Shown piece after piece: positions 50,552 through 59,695 of a stretch of DNA of 64,000 nt; position 1 is the stretch's first letter; every line of letters starts with the position of its first letter. The DNA is taken from the NCBI GenBank assembly GCA_963786495.1, contig CAWAZL010000002.1:1488001-1552000 (forward strand), given 5' to 3'. Both the position numbers and the translations under genes were made by a program. The notes below the pieces were generated by a model, which made no database searches, was not told the DNA's origin, and saw only the letters and a list, made by a program, of their open reading frames with translations. The DNA comes from JALZKA01 sp963786495 (lineage in GTDB: Bacteria > Actinomycetota > Thermoleophilia > Solirubrobacterales > 70-9).

Positions 50552-52804
50552 CTAACGACGCGGCGGCGAGTCGCTCTGTGCCGGCGCGGGCGCGTCCTCG
50601 TCCGTCTCCTCGTGCAGTCCGCCGCCGCTCTGCGCGGTTGAGGGCCACCAGATCTTGTCGCCGATCAGCTCAATGGCGGCCGGGACCATGATCGTCCGCA
50701 CCACGAAGGTGTCGAGGAGGATCCCCAGCGCGACCATGAAACCGAGGTCGAAGGTGAACGTGACGGGCAAGGTCATGAGGACCGAAAAGGTTCCGGCGAG
50801 GATGATCCCGGCGCTGGTGATGACTGGACCGGTGGCGGCGAGCGCACGTAGCGTCCCCTCGCGCGTCCCGTGCGTCCGCGCCTCCTCTCGCACGCGGGCC
50901 ATGAGGAAGATCGTGTAGTCGATCCCGAGCGCGACCAAGAAGATGAACGCGAACGTCGGGATCGACGCGTCCATGCCCGCGTCGCCGATCACGTTCTCGA
51001 TGAAGAGGACGCTGAGGCCGAGGGTGCAGAGGAAGCTCAAGATCACGCTTGCGATCAGCACGAGCGGGGCGACGAGCGACCGCAGCAGAATCGCAAGGAT
51101 GATCGCGATCACCAAGAGAGCGATCGGCACGATCAGCTTTAGGTCGGACTCAATGGCGGCGTCGAAGTCGTACTGGACTGCTGAGCCGCCGCCCACGAGC
51201 GCAGTGAGGCCGGGGCCGAGGTCCTCGACGGCGGACCGCATGGCCGGCACCGCGTCGAACGCCTCAGGCGTGAACGGGTCTCCTTCGAGGACAACGTCGA
51301 CGGTGCCGATCGTTCCGTCTGTCGAGACGTTGGGGGTCGGCGTCGCGGATGCGACCTTGTCCACCCCCTCGACGGCGCTCGCCGCCGCCTCGAGGTCCGC
51401 CGGCTCGATCTCACCGTCGTCGCGTTCCACGAGGATCGTGGTCGGCGCGAGAGTGCCGGCCGGGAACGCCTCCTCCATCAGCTCGAAGCCCTCGACCGAG
51501 TCGACGTCCTTCTTGAAGAAGTTCGTGGTCGAGTAGTCGACGCTGTAGGAGAGAATTCCAAGCGCGCCGACGACGAAGATGAGCGATGTGGCCGCGAGCG
51601 CGAGACCGGGTCGCTCGAGCACCCTGTCACCCAGCCGGCGCCAGACGCCTTGGCGGGATGCGGTCTCCGTGTCGGGGTCGTAGGCAACCGTGCCGCTCCG
51701 CGGCCAGAAGCCCTTGCGGCCAAAGATGGCGAGAAGCGCCGGCAGGAGCGTGAGGCCGGCGAGCATCCCGCAGAAGACGGAGATCGCTGCGACGGGACCG
51801 AGTGTCGCGGTGATCTGCGCGTCGGCCAGTGTCAGCGTCAGCATCGCGAGCGACACCGTCATGCCTGAGGCCAGGATCGTCGGTCCGGTCCGGCTCACGG
51901 CCCGCTGCATCGCCTCGTGCTTGTCCTCGATCCGGTGGAGCTCCTCCTTGTATCTCGAGACGAGCAGGAGGCAGTAATCAGTCGTGATCCCGAATAAGAG
52001 AACGATCAGGATCGACGTGCCGTTCGAAGACACGGTCGCACCCGAGTTCGCGTACAGGTACACGAAAGCCGTCGCGACCGAGTAGGCGAAGAAGACGACG
52101 ACGAGGGGGGTCAGGGCAACCAGGACCGCCCGGTAGATCGCGCCGAGCAGGAAGAGCACGAGGACCGCGCTCGCGATCAGGAGCTTGGCGTCGAAGTCGG
52201 AGAAGACTTCTTCGGCGTCGACCGAGAAGCCGAGGTCGCCGGTGAGGATCACCTCGAAGCCGTCCTCGCCGCCGCCGATTTCCTCGCGGACGTTCTCGCC
52301 CCAGTCCGCGGACTCCTCGAAGTTGGTGGGGACGATCAGGGTGGTGAAGGCGAGCGACTCATCCGGGGCGACAGCGGTTGGAGCGTCGCTGCCGCCCTCC
52401 GCCGCGAACGGCGTGACGGGCGGGCGGATGAGCGGCAGGTCGAAGTCGGCGGTATCGACCCGCTCTCCGCCGGCGGCCTCCAGTGCGTCCTGGTACGGCT
52501 GCGAAAGCTCCTCGAGCGCCTCGGCGTCGGCCTCGATCTTCTGCTTGTCGGCCTCGGTGAGGCCGCCCTCGCGGTGATAGACGATCAGGCCCTGAGTCGT
52601 CTCACCGGACCCGAACTCCTCGTCGAGGATCTCGACCACTTCGGTCGATTCGGCGCTCTCCGGCAGGAACGACGCCGTGTCGTCCTGCGTCTCGTCGGCC
52701 AGCTTCGCGCCAAGCGGCGCGAGGGCGACGACAAGGACGATCCAGATCACGACGGTGACCCACTTGGTGCGGCGGCCGGCGACGAATGAAGCGAGAGCAG
52801 ACAT
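50552..52804 (-). CDS. MMPL family RND transporter (intact)
   Basis: A 750-residue membrane transporter with RND architecture: an N-terminal helix, a large extracytoplasmic domain (about 35-180), six helices containing GITTDYCLLLVSRYKEELH, a second extracytoplasmic domain, and six more helices containing LGIDYTIFLMARVREE. The Asp-Tyr pairs in TM4 and TM10 (TTDYCLL and GIDYTIF) are the proton-relay signatures of MMPL proteins. Such proteins export lipids or drugs. Cytoplasmic tail rich in Asp/Glu/Pro. ATG 52804. No regulator adjacent. Confidence 0.94.
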   Translation of the reverse strand: MSALASFVAGRRTKWVTVVIWIVLVVALAPLGAKLADETQDDTASFLPESAESTEVVEILDEEFGSGETTQGLIVYHREGGLTEADKQKIEADAEALEELSQPYQDALEAAGGERVDTADFDLPLIRPPVTPFAAEGGSDAPTAVAPDESLAFTTLIVPTNFEESADWGENVREEIGGGEDGFEVILTGDLGFSVDAEEVFSDFDAKLLIASAVLVLFLLGAIYRAVLVALTPLVVVFFAYSVATAFVYLYANSGATVSSNGTSILIVLLFGITTDYCLLLVSRYKEELHRIEDKHEAMQRAVSRTGPTILASGMTVSLAMLTLTLADAQITATLGPVAAISVFCGMLAGLTLLPALLAIFGRKGFWPRSGTVAYDPDTETASRQGVWRRLGDRVLERPGLALAATSLIFVVGALGILSYSVDYSTTNFFKKDVDSVEGFELMEEAFPAGTLAPTTILVERDDGEIEPADLEAAASAVEGVDKVASATPTPNVSTDGTIGTVDVVLEGDPFTPEAFDAVPAMRSAVEDLGPGLTALVGGGSAVQYDFDAAIESDLKLIVPIALLVIAIILAILLRSLVAPLVLIASVILSFLCTLGLSVLFIENVIGDAGMDASIPTFAFIFLVALGIDYTIFLMARVREEARTHGTREGTLRALAATGPVITSAGIILAGTFSVLMTLPVTFTFDLGFMVALGILLDTFVVRTIMVPAAIELIGDKIWWPSTAQSGGGLHEETDEDAPAPAQSDSPPRR

Positions 52805-52890
52805 TGGCTAGCTGGCCAAAATAGCGGATGGTTTACGGAACTTCAGAAGATTGTGTGACCAACGAACACGCCTTGCGGTCTTGAGACAGG

Positions 52891-53754
52891 TCAGGCGCTG
52901 GTCGTTTGCTCTTCGTCGGCACGTGAATCAAGGTCGCGCACGAGATCCTGCGTTTCGGCGTTCTTGACCATCCAGGAGTCGATGAGCGGATTGATGATCC
53001 CGCGCAAGGTGCTGTAGGCGGCCCAGCGCCGCGGCGTGATGATCCGCGGCTTGCGCGTCTCGATGCCGCGGACGACCGTTTCGCCGGCCTGGTCGGGTGT
53101 GAGCCGCTTGAGCAGCATCTTCGGGACCAGATCCCTCACCTTGTCGGCCGATCGATCGCCGTCGAGCAGCTGCTGGACCATCACGGTGTCGATGAACCCG
53201 AAGTAGGCGACGCTGGCGCCGGCGCCGTGGGGCGCCAGCTCGACTCTGAGCGCGCGGCCGAGCTGCTCGACCCCGGCCTTGGCCATCGCATACGGGGCCT
53301 GGCCGGTCCCGTTGACGAAGGCATAAACCGAGGCCGTGACGACGATGTGCCCCCGGCGGGCCGCAATCTCCGGCAGCGCCGCCAGCGCAGTGTTGTAGAC
53401 GCCGTTGAGGTTCACCGCCAAGACGCGATCACCCAGCTCTCTCGGCATCGCCCTGACTGTCGCACCAGTCTGAGCGATGCCTGCGTTGGCGATGACGACG
53501 TCGACGCCGCCGCACTCCTTGGCGACCCTGGCCACGATCTCCTGCATCGCGCCGAGGTCGGTGACGTCGGCTGCGAGCCCGAAGGAATCGGCCGAGACGT
53601 CAGCGGCCGCTGAGTCGCACGCCGCCTGGTCGAGGTCCACGATCACGACCCTCGCGCCGCGCTTCGCCAGCGCCTGCGAGCACCCGAGGCCGATGCCTCG
53701 CGCACCGCCGGTAACGATTGCCGTCTTACCCCGCACATCGAATCTCTCGCTCAT
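52891..53754 (-). CDS. SDR family oxidoreductase (second, unrelated copy)
   Basis: A 287-residue short-chain dehydrogenase. Cofactor motif TGGARGIGLG at about residues 14-23, Asp at the end of strand 2 (VVIVDLDQAA, favouring NAD), ANAG near residue 86, Ser in VVTASVYAF and the catalytic YAMAK. A C-terminal extension (WAAYSTLRGIINPLIDSWMV, then charged tail) is longer than the minimal SDR and may be membrane-associated. ATG 53754 is chosen because the fold begins eight residues later; the 14 upstream codons are basic and non-homologous. Confidence 0.92.
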   Translation of the reverse strand: MSERFDVRGKTAIVTGGARGIGLGCSQALAKRGARVVIVDLDQAACDSAAADVSADSFGLAADVTDLGAMQEIVARVAKECGGVDVVIANAGIAQTGATVRAMPRELGDRVLAVNLNGVYNTALAALPEIAARRGHIVVTASVYAFVNGTGQAPYAMAKAGVEQLGRALRVELAPHGAGASVAYFGFIDTVMVQQLLDGDRSADKVRDLVPKMLLKRLTPDQAGETVVRGIETRKPRIITPRRWAAYSTLRGIINPLIDSWMVKNAETQDLVRDLDSRADEEQTTSA

Positions 53755-53950
53755 GAGCGGGAACCTACTCGCTGCCCTGGAGCCCCTAGACGGCACCTGC
53801 TTCTCGCGCCGCCGTTCGGCGACGCGTATGATCTTTGGCGGACCGTGCTAGGTGGGGCGCTAGCGGTGCCTTGTCACCCGCAATCCGCTCTAGCGGGGCT
53901 GAACGCTCGCTCGAGGACAGTGGTCTCTCGAGGTCAGTACGTCGAGGGCG

Positions 53951-54063
53951 GCGTTGATGGTCAGGTCCCGCGCGATGCGCGCCCGTGAATCAGGTCAGGT
54001 CCGGAAGGAAGCAGCCTTAAGCGGTAGCGAGCAAGCGACGCGGATTGTCCTGACCGGAGCCAG
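53951..54063 (+). ncRNA. ffs: Signal recognition particle RNA (small bacterial type, 4.5S-like)
   Basis: Contains the SRP RNA domain IV core GGTCAGGTCCGGAAGGAAGC (53996-54015) with GGAA tetraloop and the AGCAGCC asymmetric-loop strand, which bind Ffh. Outer helices pair: GGTCAGG (53960-53966) with CCTGACC (54050-54056), and CCGCG (53969-53973) with CGCGG (54040-54044). Ends are estimated from the outer GGC/GCC pairs. It fills most of the gap between the SDR and M19 dipeptidase genes (53797-54133). Confidence 0.85.
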
Positions 54064-54133
54064 CCACGACGGGAACGCTCGGGAAACCGCCTTCGAAGGC
54101 GGGCCCGCACGGTCCATGCCGTTTTCGTGCCGT

Positions 54134-55390
54134 CTAGACGCGGATGCGAAGCGCTTTGCGCAGGACCCGCTCGGCGTTGCCGCCGAGGATCGCGATTGCG
54201 TCCGCGCCGAATTCCTTGCCGAGCGGCTCGCGGAGCTTGGCCAAGTCGTCGGCGTTTTCAATCCCGGCGACGGTCGGCTTGATGAACCCGTCGAGGTCGG
54301 ACCCGATCCCGACGTGCGCGTGAGATCCGGTGACGTCGTGGATCGCCTCGATGTGGCGGCGCACCACCTCGAAGGTCGCGTCGAAGCCGGTGGCGTCGCC
54401 GACGTCGACCCCGTCATATAGCTGGTGCTCGGCCATGATCAGCCCGATCACTCCGCCGCGCGCCGCGATCTCGCGGATGGTGTCTTCAGCGAGCATGTAG
54501 GCCTGGTCGTCGAAGCGATAGCCCGCGTGGGTCGCGATCACCGGACGATCCGTTGGGTCCGCGCCCGTATCTTCGTCGAGGGCTTTGAGCAACGCGAATG
54601 TCTCCGCCAGCGCGTCCTCGCGCATGTGGCTTACGTCGACGAGGACCCCGTGTTTGTACATGGCCCTCACCGCCGCCTCGCCGATGGCGCTGAGGCCGCC
54701 ATTCCTCGGCTGGCAGAAGATCGTGTTGTAGGCCCGGTCGCTCAGCATCGGCAGGGCCGGGGCGTTGGTTGCGACGCCGCGATAGAACAGGTGGGCGAGG
54801 GTGATGTAGGTGACGCCCCTGCGCGCTAGCTCCGCCACGCGTCCATCGATCAAGGCTTCGTCGGCGCCCAGGTGCATCCCACCCTCGATGCAGTGGACGA
54901 TCGCGATGCGCTTCTCGCTCAGCGCCCGGTCGAGGTGTTCCTCTCGCTTCACCACGACTGGACGCGTCTCCTTGGGCTCGCGGAAGAGCTCGGACTCGAC
55001 CTCGTCGAGCCTGATCAGCAATTCGTCGTAGTCGCCATCGCGATCGGGGTCGTCGATCTCCGTCCACGGCAGATAGAGGACCGAGAAGACGATCCGCACA
55101 CCGCCGGCGGCGAGCCTCGGAAGGTCCACTCGCCATCCGGACTCGAAGCTCTCGTTGTTGAAGAGCTTCGCGACGACCAAGAGGAGGAACGCGCGGACCT
55201 TGGCCAGGACGCCGGGCTGCTCGCGGACGCGGACGACGTGCTCGAGAGTTAGCGTCGAAGGCGATGTCCCGCCATCACGGTCGGGCAGGTGCTGCTGCAC
55301 CCCCTCATCAAGCGCCAGGAGGTGCATCGGGTAGTGGCAGTGGAGGTCGGCAATGGACGCCGCGTGCGTTGCTTCCTCCGGCGGGGGCAC
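54134..55390 (-). CDS. Membrane dipeptidase family protein (peptidase M19)
   Basis: A 418-residue zinc dipeptidase-like enzyme, cytoplasmic by sequence (no signal). Metal-ligand motifs: IADLHCHYPMHLL (His-x-His), a bridging-Glu region IAIVHCIEGGMHLG, VLVDVSHMREDAL, VIATHAGYRF and HVGIGSDLDGFI, ending ILGGNAERVLRKAL as in renal dipeptidase relatives. Hydrolyses dipeptides, possibly with D-residues at the C-terminus. GTG start 55390 (weak context). Lies between the SRP RNA and two LAS-type hydrolase genes. Confidence 0.88.
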   Translation of the reverse strand: MPPPEEATHAASIADLHCHYPMHLLALDEGVQQHLPDRDGGTSPSTLTLEHVVRVREQPGVLAKVRAFLLLVVAKLFNNESFESGWRVDLPRLAAGGVRIVFSVLYLPWTEIDDPDRDGDYDELLIRLDEVESELFREPKETRPVVVKREEHLDRALSEKRIAIVHCIEGGMHLGADEALIDGRVAELARRGVTYITLAHLFYRGVATNAPALPMLSDRAYNTIFCQPRNGGLSAIGEAAVRAMYKHGVLVDVSHMREDALAETFALLKALDEDTGADPTDRPVIATHAGYRFDDQAYMLAEDTIREIAARGGVIGLIMAEHQLYDGVDVGDATGFDATFEVVRRHIEAIHDVTGSHAHVGIGSDLDGFIKPTVAGIENADDLAKLREPLGKEFGADAIAILGGNAERVLRKALRIRV

Positions 55391-55417
55391 GCCCGGCAGG
55401 GTAAACCTGCGGCCTAC

Positions 55418-56140
55418 TTAGGCGTCGACGCCTCCGGTTTCGGGGTGGACCGGTGCGAGCGGGCCGGGGTCGGCGCTGCGGGGTGAGATGCCGCCACCGT
55501 TGCCGCCATTGCCACCGCCGTCCCCGTTGCCACCGCCGCCGGGAGAGACGCCGCCACCGCCACCGCCGCCGTTTCCGCCGTCGTTGTCGTTGTCGCGGTC
55601 GGGCTCGGTGTCGCCGCCTGGCTGCTTCGGGCAGTTGATCGTGTAGACGGTCTTCGGGGTCTTGCCGAACGGCGCGCCGGTGTGGTTGAACGAAAGGTGC
55701 AGGTGATGGCCGCGCCCGTGGCCGGCGTCGCCGTTGTAGCCGACCCAGCGGAAGGGCGAGCGGGGCTGGTTCTGACTGGGTTCAGCCCACTTCGCGAGCT
55801 TGTCGATGTCGTTCCAGTCGCCACCCTCGGCGAAGTTCGGCGCGATGTCGAGGGCGACGCCGCGGGGGTGCTCGCCGTTCGCCGAGTGCACCGGATCCGT
55901 TGAGTAGCCGTCCGTGACGAAGATGTGGTACTTGCGTCGCAGGTACTTGATGTCCTTGAGGAGGCGCCGGTCGATCCTCTCGCCCGGGAAGCCCGGGATG
56001 TTGACGATCTTGCCGCCGCCCGTGGTCTGACAGACCTTGCCTGAGACCTCCACGCTCTGCATCTTCGCCGGCGAGGTGCCGGGCGAGATAGCCACTACGA
56101 GGGTTAGCGCCGCAACTCCGATGTATGCCTTCCGTTTCAC
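55418..56140 (-). CDS. Secreted LAS-type (M15-like) metallopeptidase domain protein with Gly-rich tail
   Basis: Secreted 240-residue protein. Signal peptide MKRKAYIGVAALTLVVAISP. The zinc set of LAS-fold peptidoglycan peptidases is visible: GEHPRGVALDIAP (His-x6-Asp) and GHGRGHHLHLSF (His-x-His). Two Cys (KVCQTTG and TINCPKQ) may bridge. The last 60 residues are a Gly/Asp/Pro-rich low-complexity tail. GTG start at 56140. Probable role: cleaving peptide stems in the cell wall. Followed 27 bp downstream by the M19 dipeptidase gene on the same strand. Confidence 0.8.
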   Translation of the reverse strand: MKRKAYIGVAALTLVVAISPGTSPAKMQSVEVSGKVCQTTGGGKIVNIPGFPGERIDRRLLKDIKYLRRKYHIFVTDGYSTDPVHSANGEHPRGVALDIAPNFAEGGDWNDIDKLAKWAEPSQNQPRSPFRWVGYNGDAGHGRGHHLHLSFNHTGAPFGKTPKTVYTINCPKQPGGDTEPDRDNDNDGGNGGGGGGGVSPGGGGNGDGGGNGGNGGGISPRSADPGPLAPVHPETGGVDA

Positions 56141-56296
56141 ACGTCGGACATCGGGGCGAAACTCCTTCCGCTAAAAGTTCACCCCGGTGGCCGTGCAAGA
56201 TCACGTGCAATGGATCGCGCAAACCGCTCTGGAATGGGGGAAACGGGCCTTTATGCACCGTCCAACCCGGTGGACGGATGACCCATCAAGCTTTCG

Positions 56297-56924
56297 CTAC
56301 GGAGCTAGAGGTGACTTCCAGAAGCTGGTTCGCTCGCGCGCACCGGCCCAGTTCAGCTCGAGGTGCACGTGGTCGATGTGTGCCTGAGTCGGGTTGAGGT
56401 TCTTCTTTTTCTTCCCGTTCTCGTTGAAGCAGTAGGAGTACTTGCCAAGGCCCGTCGAGCCCGCCCACCACGTCTGGCAGTCGAAGATGATCCCCTGAAC
56501 GCCCATCCTCCTGGCGAGCGCAGTCGTGTTGCCGTTGCGGTCGCGCTCGATAAGAGTGTGGATGAGCTTCATGGCTGCTTGCTCGTTCGCCGGCATTCCG
56601 GGCGTCGAGGTGCCAGTCGATCGCACGGCCTTCCGCGTGGAGGCTGAAGTTGCCTCCGCCCCAGCTCTCGCAGCGCATGATCCCCCACGTGGAGCCCCGG
56701 ACGTTCCGCTGGAGCCAGCGCTGGAACTGGAGCATGCCTTTCGGGGGACGCTCACGGCAGCCCTTGCCGGGGTTGTACTTCGGATCCTCGATCGGCTTGT
56801 CGATCAGGCTCTTGTGGTTCGCCGGGTTGCTCGAAAGGCGGGCCACGGCGACCGCGCCGAGGCAGAGGCAAAGGAGGCTCGCCAACGCGATGCTGAGAAG
56901 CCCCCTGGCGCTCAAACGGTCCAT
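56297..56924 (-). CDS. Secreted LAS-type metallopeptidase-like protein, frame broken near 56600
   Basis: About 209 residues in two frames. First frame: ATG 56924, a signal/anchor helix (RGLLSIALASLLCLCLGAVAVA), CRERPPKGMLQFQRWLQRNV, then SLHAEGRAIDWHLD (His-x6-Asp zinc motif). Near 56600 the frame shifts and continues MPANEQAAMKLIHTLIERD, MGVQGIIFDCQTWW and finally AHIDHVHLELNWAG (His-x-His). The two halves together make the complete LAS zinc site, so one base is likely wrong. Divergent from dnaX, 48 bp apart. Confidence 0.78.
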
Positions 56925-56972
56925 GTCTTTTCCTTCGGCAGGCCCGCCTGAAGCTTGAATACACTCGCCTCA

Positions 56973-58721
56973 GTGTCCGCTCAGCCCTCTCTTTACCGTC
57001 GCCACCGGCCCTTGAGCTTTAAGCAGGTGGTCGGCCAGGAGCACATCGTCAGGACCCTTTCCAACGCGATCGAGCGCGATCAAGTCCACCACGCTTACCT
57101 TTTCGTGGGGTCCCGGGGGACGGGCAAAACCTCGATCGCGAAGATCCTCGCGCGCTCCCTGAACTGCGTCAACGGGCCAACGCTCGAGCCCTGCGGCACG
57201 TGTGAGTCGTGCACGTCGATCGCGGCCGGCTCGTCGATGGACGTGATCGAGATGGACGCCGCCTCGAACAACTCCGTGGACGACATCCGCGAGCTTCGCG
57301 AGCGGGTCGGCTACGCCCCCGCCTCGGGAAAGTGGAAGGTCTACATCCTGGACGAGGCCCACATGCTCTCAACCCAGGCGTGGAACGCGTTCTTGAAGAC
57401 GCTCGAGGAACCGCCGCCTTCCACCGTGTTCGTGCTCGCGACGACGGAGCCGCACAAGGTCATGGCCACGATCGTCGACCGCTGCCAGCGTTTCGACTTC
57501 GCGCGGCCGGCGCCCGAGCAGATCGCCGAGGTTCTACGCCGCGTGTCCGGTGCGGAGACGATCGAGATCGACGACGGCGCGGTCGCGGCGATCGCCCGCT
57601 CGGCGTCCGGGAGCTTCCGCGACGCTCTCGGGACCCTTGACCAGCTTGTCGCCTACGGAGGCAAGCGGATCGAGACCGATGACGTCCTCGCCGTCCTTGG
57701 CGTCGCCGACGCGACCCTGATCCTTGCCGCCGCCGACGCGATCGCCGAAGGGAATGGGCGCGCCACTCTGGAGGCAAGCGAAGGCCTCGCGCGCTCCGGT
57801 CGCGACGTCGCCCAATTCGGCCGCGACCTTCTGGCGCACCTCCGCCAGCTCCTGATCATTCGCGCGGCCGGCGACGATTTCGCATCCGACGCGCTGCAGG
57901 CCGCCGATCCCGCCCGGATGCATGCCCAGGCCGCTTCGTTCACAGACCTCGGGCTCACCCGCGCGATCGACTCCGTCTCCGCCGCGCTCACGGCGATCCG
58001 CGAAGGCGACGAGCCCCGCATGACGATGGAGCTCGCGCTCCTTCGCGCTGCCCGCCCACAGCTCGATCCCGGCCGCGAAGCCTTCGCCCAGCGCCTCGAG
58101 CGCGTTGAGCAGGCGCTCGAAGGTGGCGCTGGAGCAGTCTCACCGAGCGCGGGGTCTGACCCGACACCCTCTACGACGCCTGAACCCTCCACCGACACGG
58201 GGTCTGACCCCACAGTCGCCGCCATGCCCGACGCCGAGGAGGCACAAGACGTCGCGCCCAAAGACCAGCTCGACCTAGAGCGGCTCGTCGGGCTGTGGCC
58301 CGCGGTCATGGACCAGGTCAAGTCCGGGTCCGAGCTTCTCTCACACGCGCTTTCCGTTGCCCGGCCGATCGCCGTTGACGTCGAGCAGGCCGTCGTCCAG
58401 GTTGGGTTCCCCGTCGGCTCCGGGTTCGCCAAGCGCAAGGCGGAGGCGGTCGAGGCGAAGGAGAAGCTCGCGGATGCCGTGAAGACGATCGTGGGCGAAC
58501 GCCTTCGCCCCGTGTACGTGGTGCTCGAGGGCGAGGACGCCCAGCCGGAGCCGCAGGCCGAGGAGGAGATGAGCGCCGACGAGGTGTTCGAGCACATAAA
58601 GGATGCGTTCGACGGCGTCGAGTTCGACGTCTCGTCCGCAGAGGGCGGAGACGCGGGTGCGTCAGGGATGGACGCCGGGCTCGACGCGAGCCCGGGAATC
58701 GACACCGGAGAGGCGGCTTAG
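56973..58721 (+). CDS. dnaX: DNA polymerase III subunit gamma/tau
   Basis: Clamp-loader ATPase of 582 residues. AAA+ module: LYRRHRPLSFKQVVGQEHIV, Walker A FVGSRGTGKTSIAKIL, a four-Cys zinc finger (CVNGPTLEPCGTCESC), Walker B VYILDEAHML, sensor 1 VLATTEPHKV, sensor 2 SGSFRDALGTLDQL. Then the collar (domain III), a disordered linker with Ser/Thr/Pro, and a C-terminal tau-like domain from about residue 435. Start: GTG 56973 is preferred (VSAQPSLYRR), with a TACACT box just upstream suggesting a leaderless message; TTG 56955 would add six codons. The linker contains two 13-bp palindromes read as GSDP. First gene of dnaX-ybaB-recR. Confidence 0.95.
   Translation: MSAQPSLYRRHRPLSFKQVVGQEHIVRTLSNAIERDQVHHAYLFVGSRGTGKTSIAKILARSLNCVNGPTLEPCGTCESCTSIAAGSSMDVIEMDAASNNSVDDIRELRERVGYAPASGKWKVYILDEAHMLSTQAWNAFLKTLEEPPPSTVFVLATTEPHKVMATIVDRCQRFDFARPAPEQIAEVLRRVSGAETIEIDDGAVAAIARSASGSFRDALGTLDQLVAYGGKRIETDDVLAVLGVADATLILAAADAIAEGNGRATLEASEGLARSGRDVAQFGRDLLAHLRQLLIIRAAGDDFASDALQAADPARMHAQAASFTDLGLTRAIDSVSAALTAIREGDEPRMTMELALLRAARPQLDPGREAFAQRLERVEQALEGGAGAVSPSAGSDPTPSTTPEPSTDTGSDPTVAAMPDAEEAQDVAPKDQLDLERLVGLWPAVMDQVKSGSELLSHALSVARPIAVDVEQAVVQVGFPVGSGFAKRKAEAVEAKEKLADAVKTIVGERLRPVYVVLEGEDAQPEPQAEEEMSADEVFEHIKDAFDGVEFDVSSAEGGDAGASGMDAGLDASPGIDTGEAA
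58151..58211. repeat. Two GGGGTCTGACCC(C/G) palindromes inside the dnaX linker
   Basis: GGGGTCTGACCCG at 58151-58163 and GGGGTCTGACCCC at 58199-58211, 48 bp apart, both in the same codon frame (GGG TCT GAC CC) and both giving Gly-Ser-Asp-Pro-Thr. The second is identical to the unit after the MDR dehydrogenase gene (5743-5755). Confidence 0.7.
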
Positions 58722-58723
58722 AC

Positions 58724-59092
58724 ATGGCAAGACCCCGAGGCGGGCCCGGCGGGCTCGATCTGAACGCGATGATGAAGCAGGCCCAGCAGATGCAGGCCGA
58801 GATGAACGAGGCTCAGGAAGGGCTGAAGGACGAAGTCGTCGACGCCAGCGCGGGTGGCGGCATGGTGAAGGTGAAGATGAGCGGCGACATGCGTCTGCTC
58901 GAGATCTCGATCGACCCCGAGGCGATCGACCCCGAGGATCCAGAGCTTCTGCAGGACATGGTGATGGCCGCGGTCAACGAGGGGATTCGCGCGGCTCAAG
59001 AGCTCGCGTCGTCAAAGATGGGCGGCATCATGGGCGGGCTCGGCGGACCTGGCGGGGGAGGCCTCGGCGGCCTGGGCCTGCCCGGGACCTAG
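58724..59092 (+). CDS. YbaB/EbfC family nucleoid-associated protein
   Basis: A 122-residue dimeric DNA-binding protein that coats the nucleoid. LDLNAMMKQAQQMQAEMNEAQEGLKD is the N-terminal helix; ASAGGGMVKVKMSGDMRLLEISIDPEAI is the conserved strand block; a second helix follows (DMVMAAVNEGIRAAQELAS), then a Gly/Leu-rich tail. Begins 2 bp after dnaX and ends 12 bp before recR, the standard conserved order. ATG 58724. Confidence 0.94.
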   Translation: MARPRGGPGGLDLNAMMKQAQQMQAEMNEAQEGLKDEVVDASAGGGMVKVKMSGDMRLLEISIDPEAIDPEDPELLQDMVMAAVNEGIRAAQELASSKMGGIMGGLGGPGGGGLGGLGLPGT

Positions 59093-59104
59093 AGCGGGAA
59101 CCGT

Positions 59105-59695
59105 TTGTACGCCCAGCCGATCCAGCGGCTGATCGCCGAGATGGCGAAGCTACCCGGGATCGGGCAGCGGACCGCTCAGCGCCTCGCCTTCCACGTCCTT
59201 CGCGCGTCCGACGAGGACGCGCTCGCCCTCGCCGACGCGATCCGCGAGGTCAAGGCGAAGGTCGGCCTCTGCGAGGTGTGCTTCAACCTGGCCGAAGGGC
59301 CCCGCTGCAACATCTGCGAGGACCAGCGCCGCGACGCCGAGGTGATATGCGTCGTCGAGGAGCCGCAGGACGTGATCCCGATCGAGCGGACCCATGAGTT
59401 CCGCGGCCTCTACCACGTGCTCGGCGGAGCACTCTCGCCGATCGACGGCATCGACCCATCCGACTTGAAGATCTCAGAGCTCCTTCGCCGCGTTGAGGCG
59501 GGAGGCGTCAGAGAGGTCGTGCTGGCTACGAACCCGACGACCACCGGCGAGGCGACCGCCATCCACATCGCGGAGCTGCTCCGCGACAAGGCTGAGGTCA
59601 CGCGCCTCGCAAGCGGGCTGCCCGTCGGCGCAGATCTCGAACACGCCGACGAGGTCACCCTCGGCCGCGCCTTCTCGGGCCGCCGCGCGGTCTAG
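59105..59695 (+). CDS. recR: Recombination mediator protein RecR
   Basis: A 196-residue RecR, working with RecF/RecO to load RecA onto gapped DNA. N-terminal helix-hairpin-helix LAKLPGIGQRTAQRLAFHVL-type segment, four-Cys zinc finger CEVCFNLAEGPRCNIC, Toprim domain VICVVEEPQDVIPIERT then YHVLGGALSPIDGIDPSDL, and the C-terminal Walker-like GEATAIHIAELL. Standard length (about 198). TTG start at 59105. Confidence 0.95.
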   Translation: MYAQPIQRLIAEMAKLPGIGQRTAQRLAFHVLRASDEDALALADAIREVKAKVGLCEVCFNLAEGPRCNICEDQRRDAEVICVVEEPQDVIPIERTHEFRGLYHVLGGALSPIDGIDPSDLKISELLRRVEAGGVREVVLATNPTTTGEATAIHIAELLRDKAEVTRLASGLPVGADLEHADEVTLGRAFSGRRAV

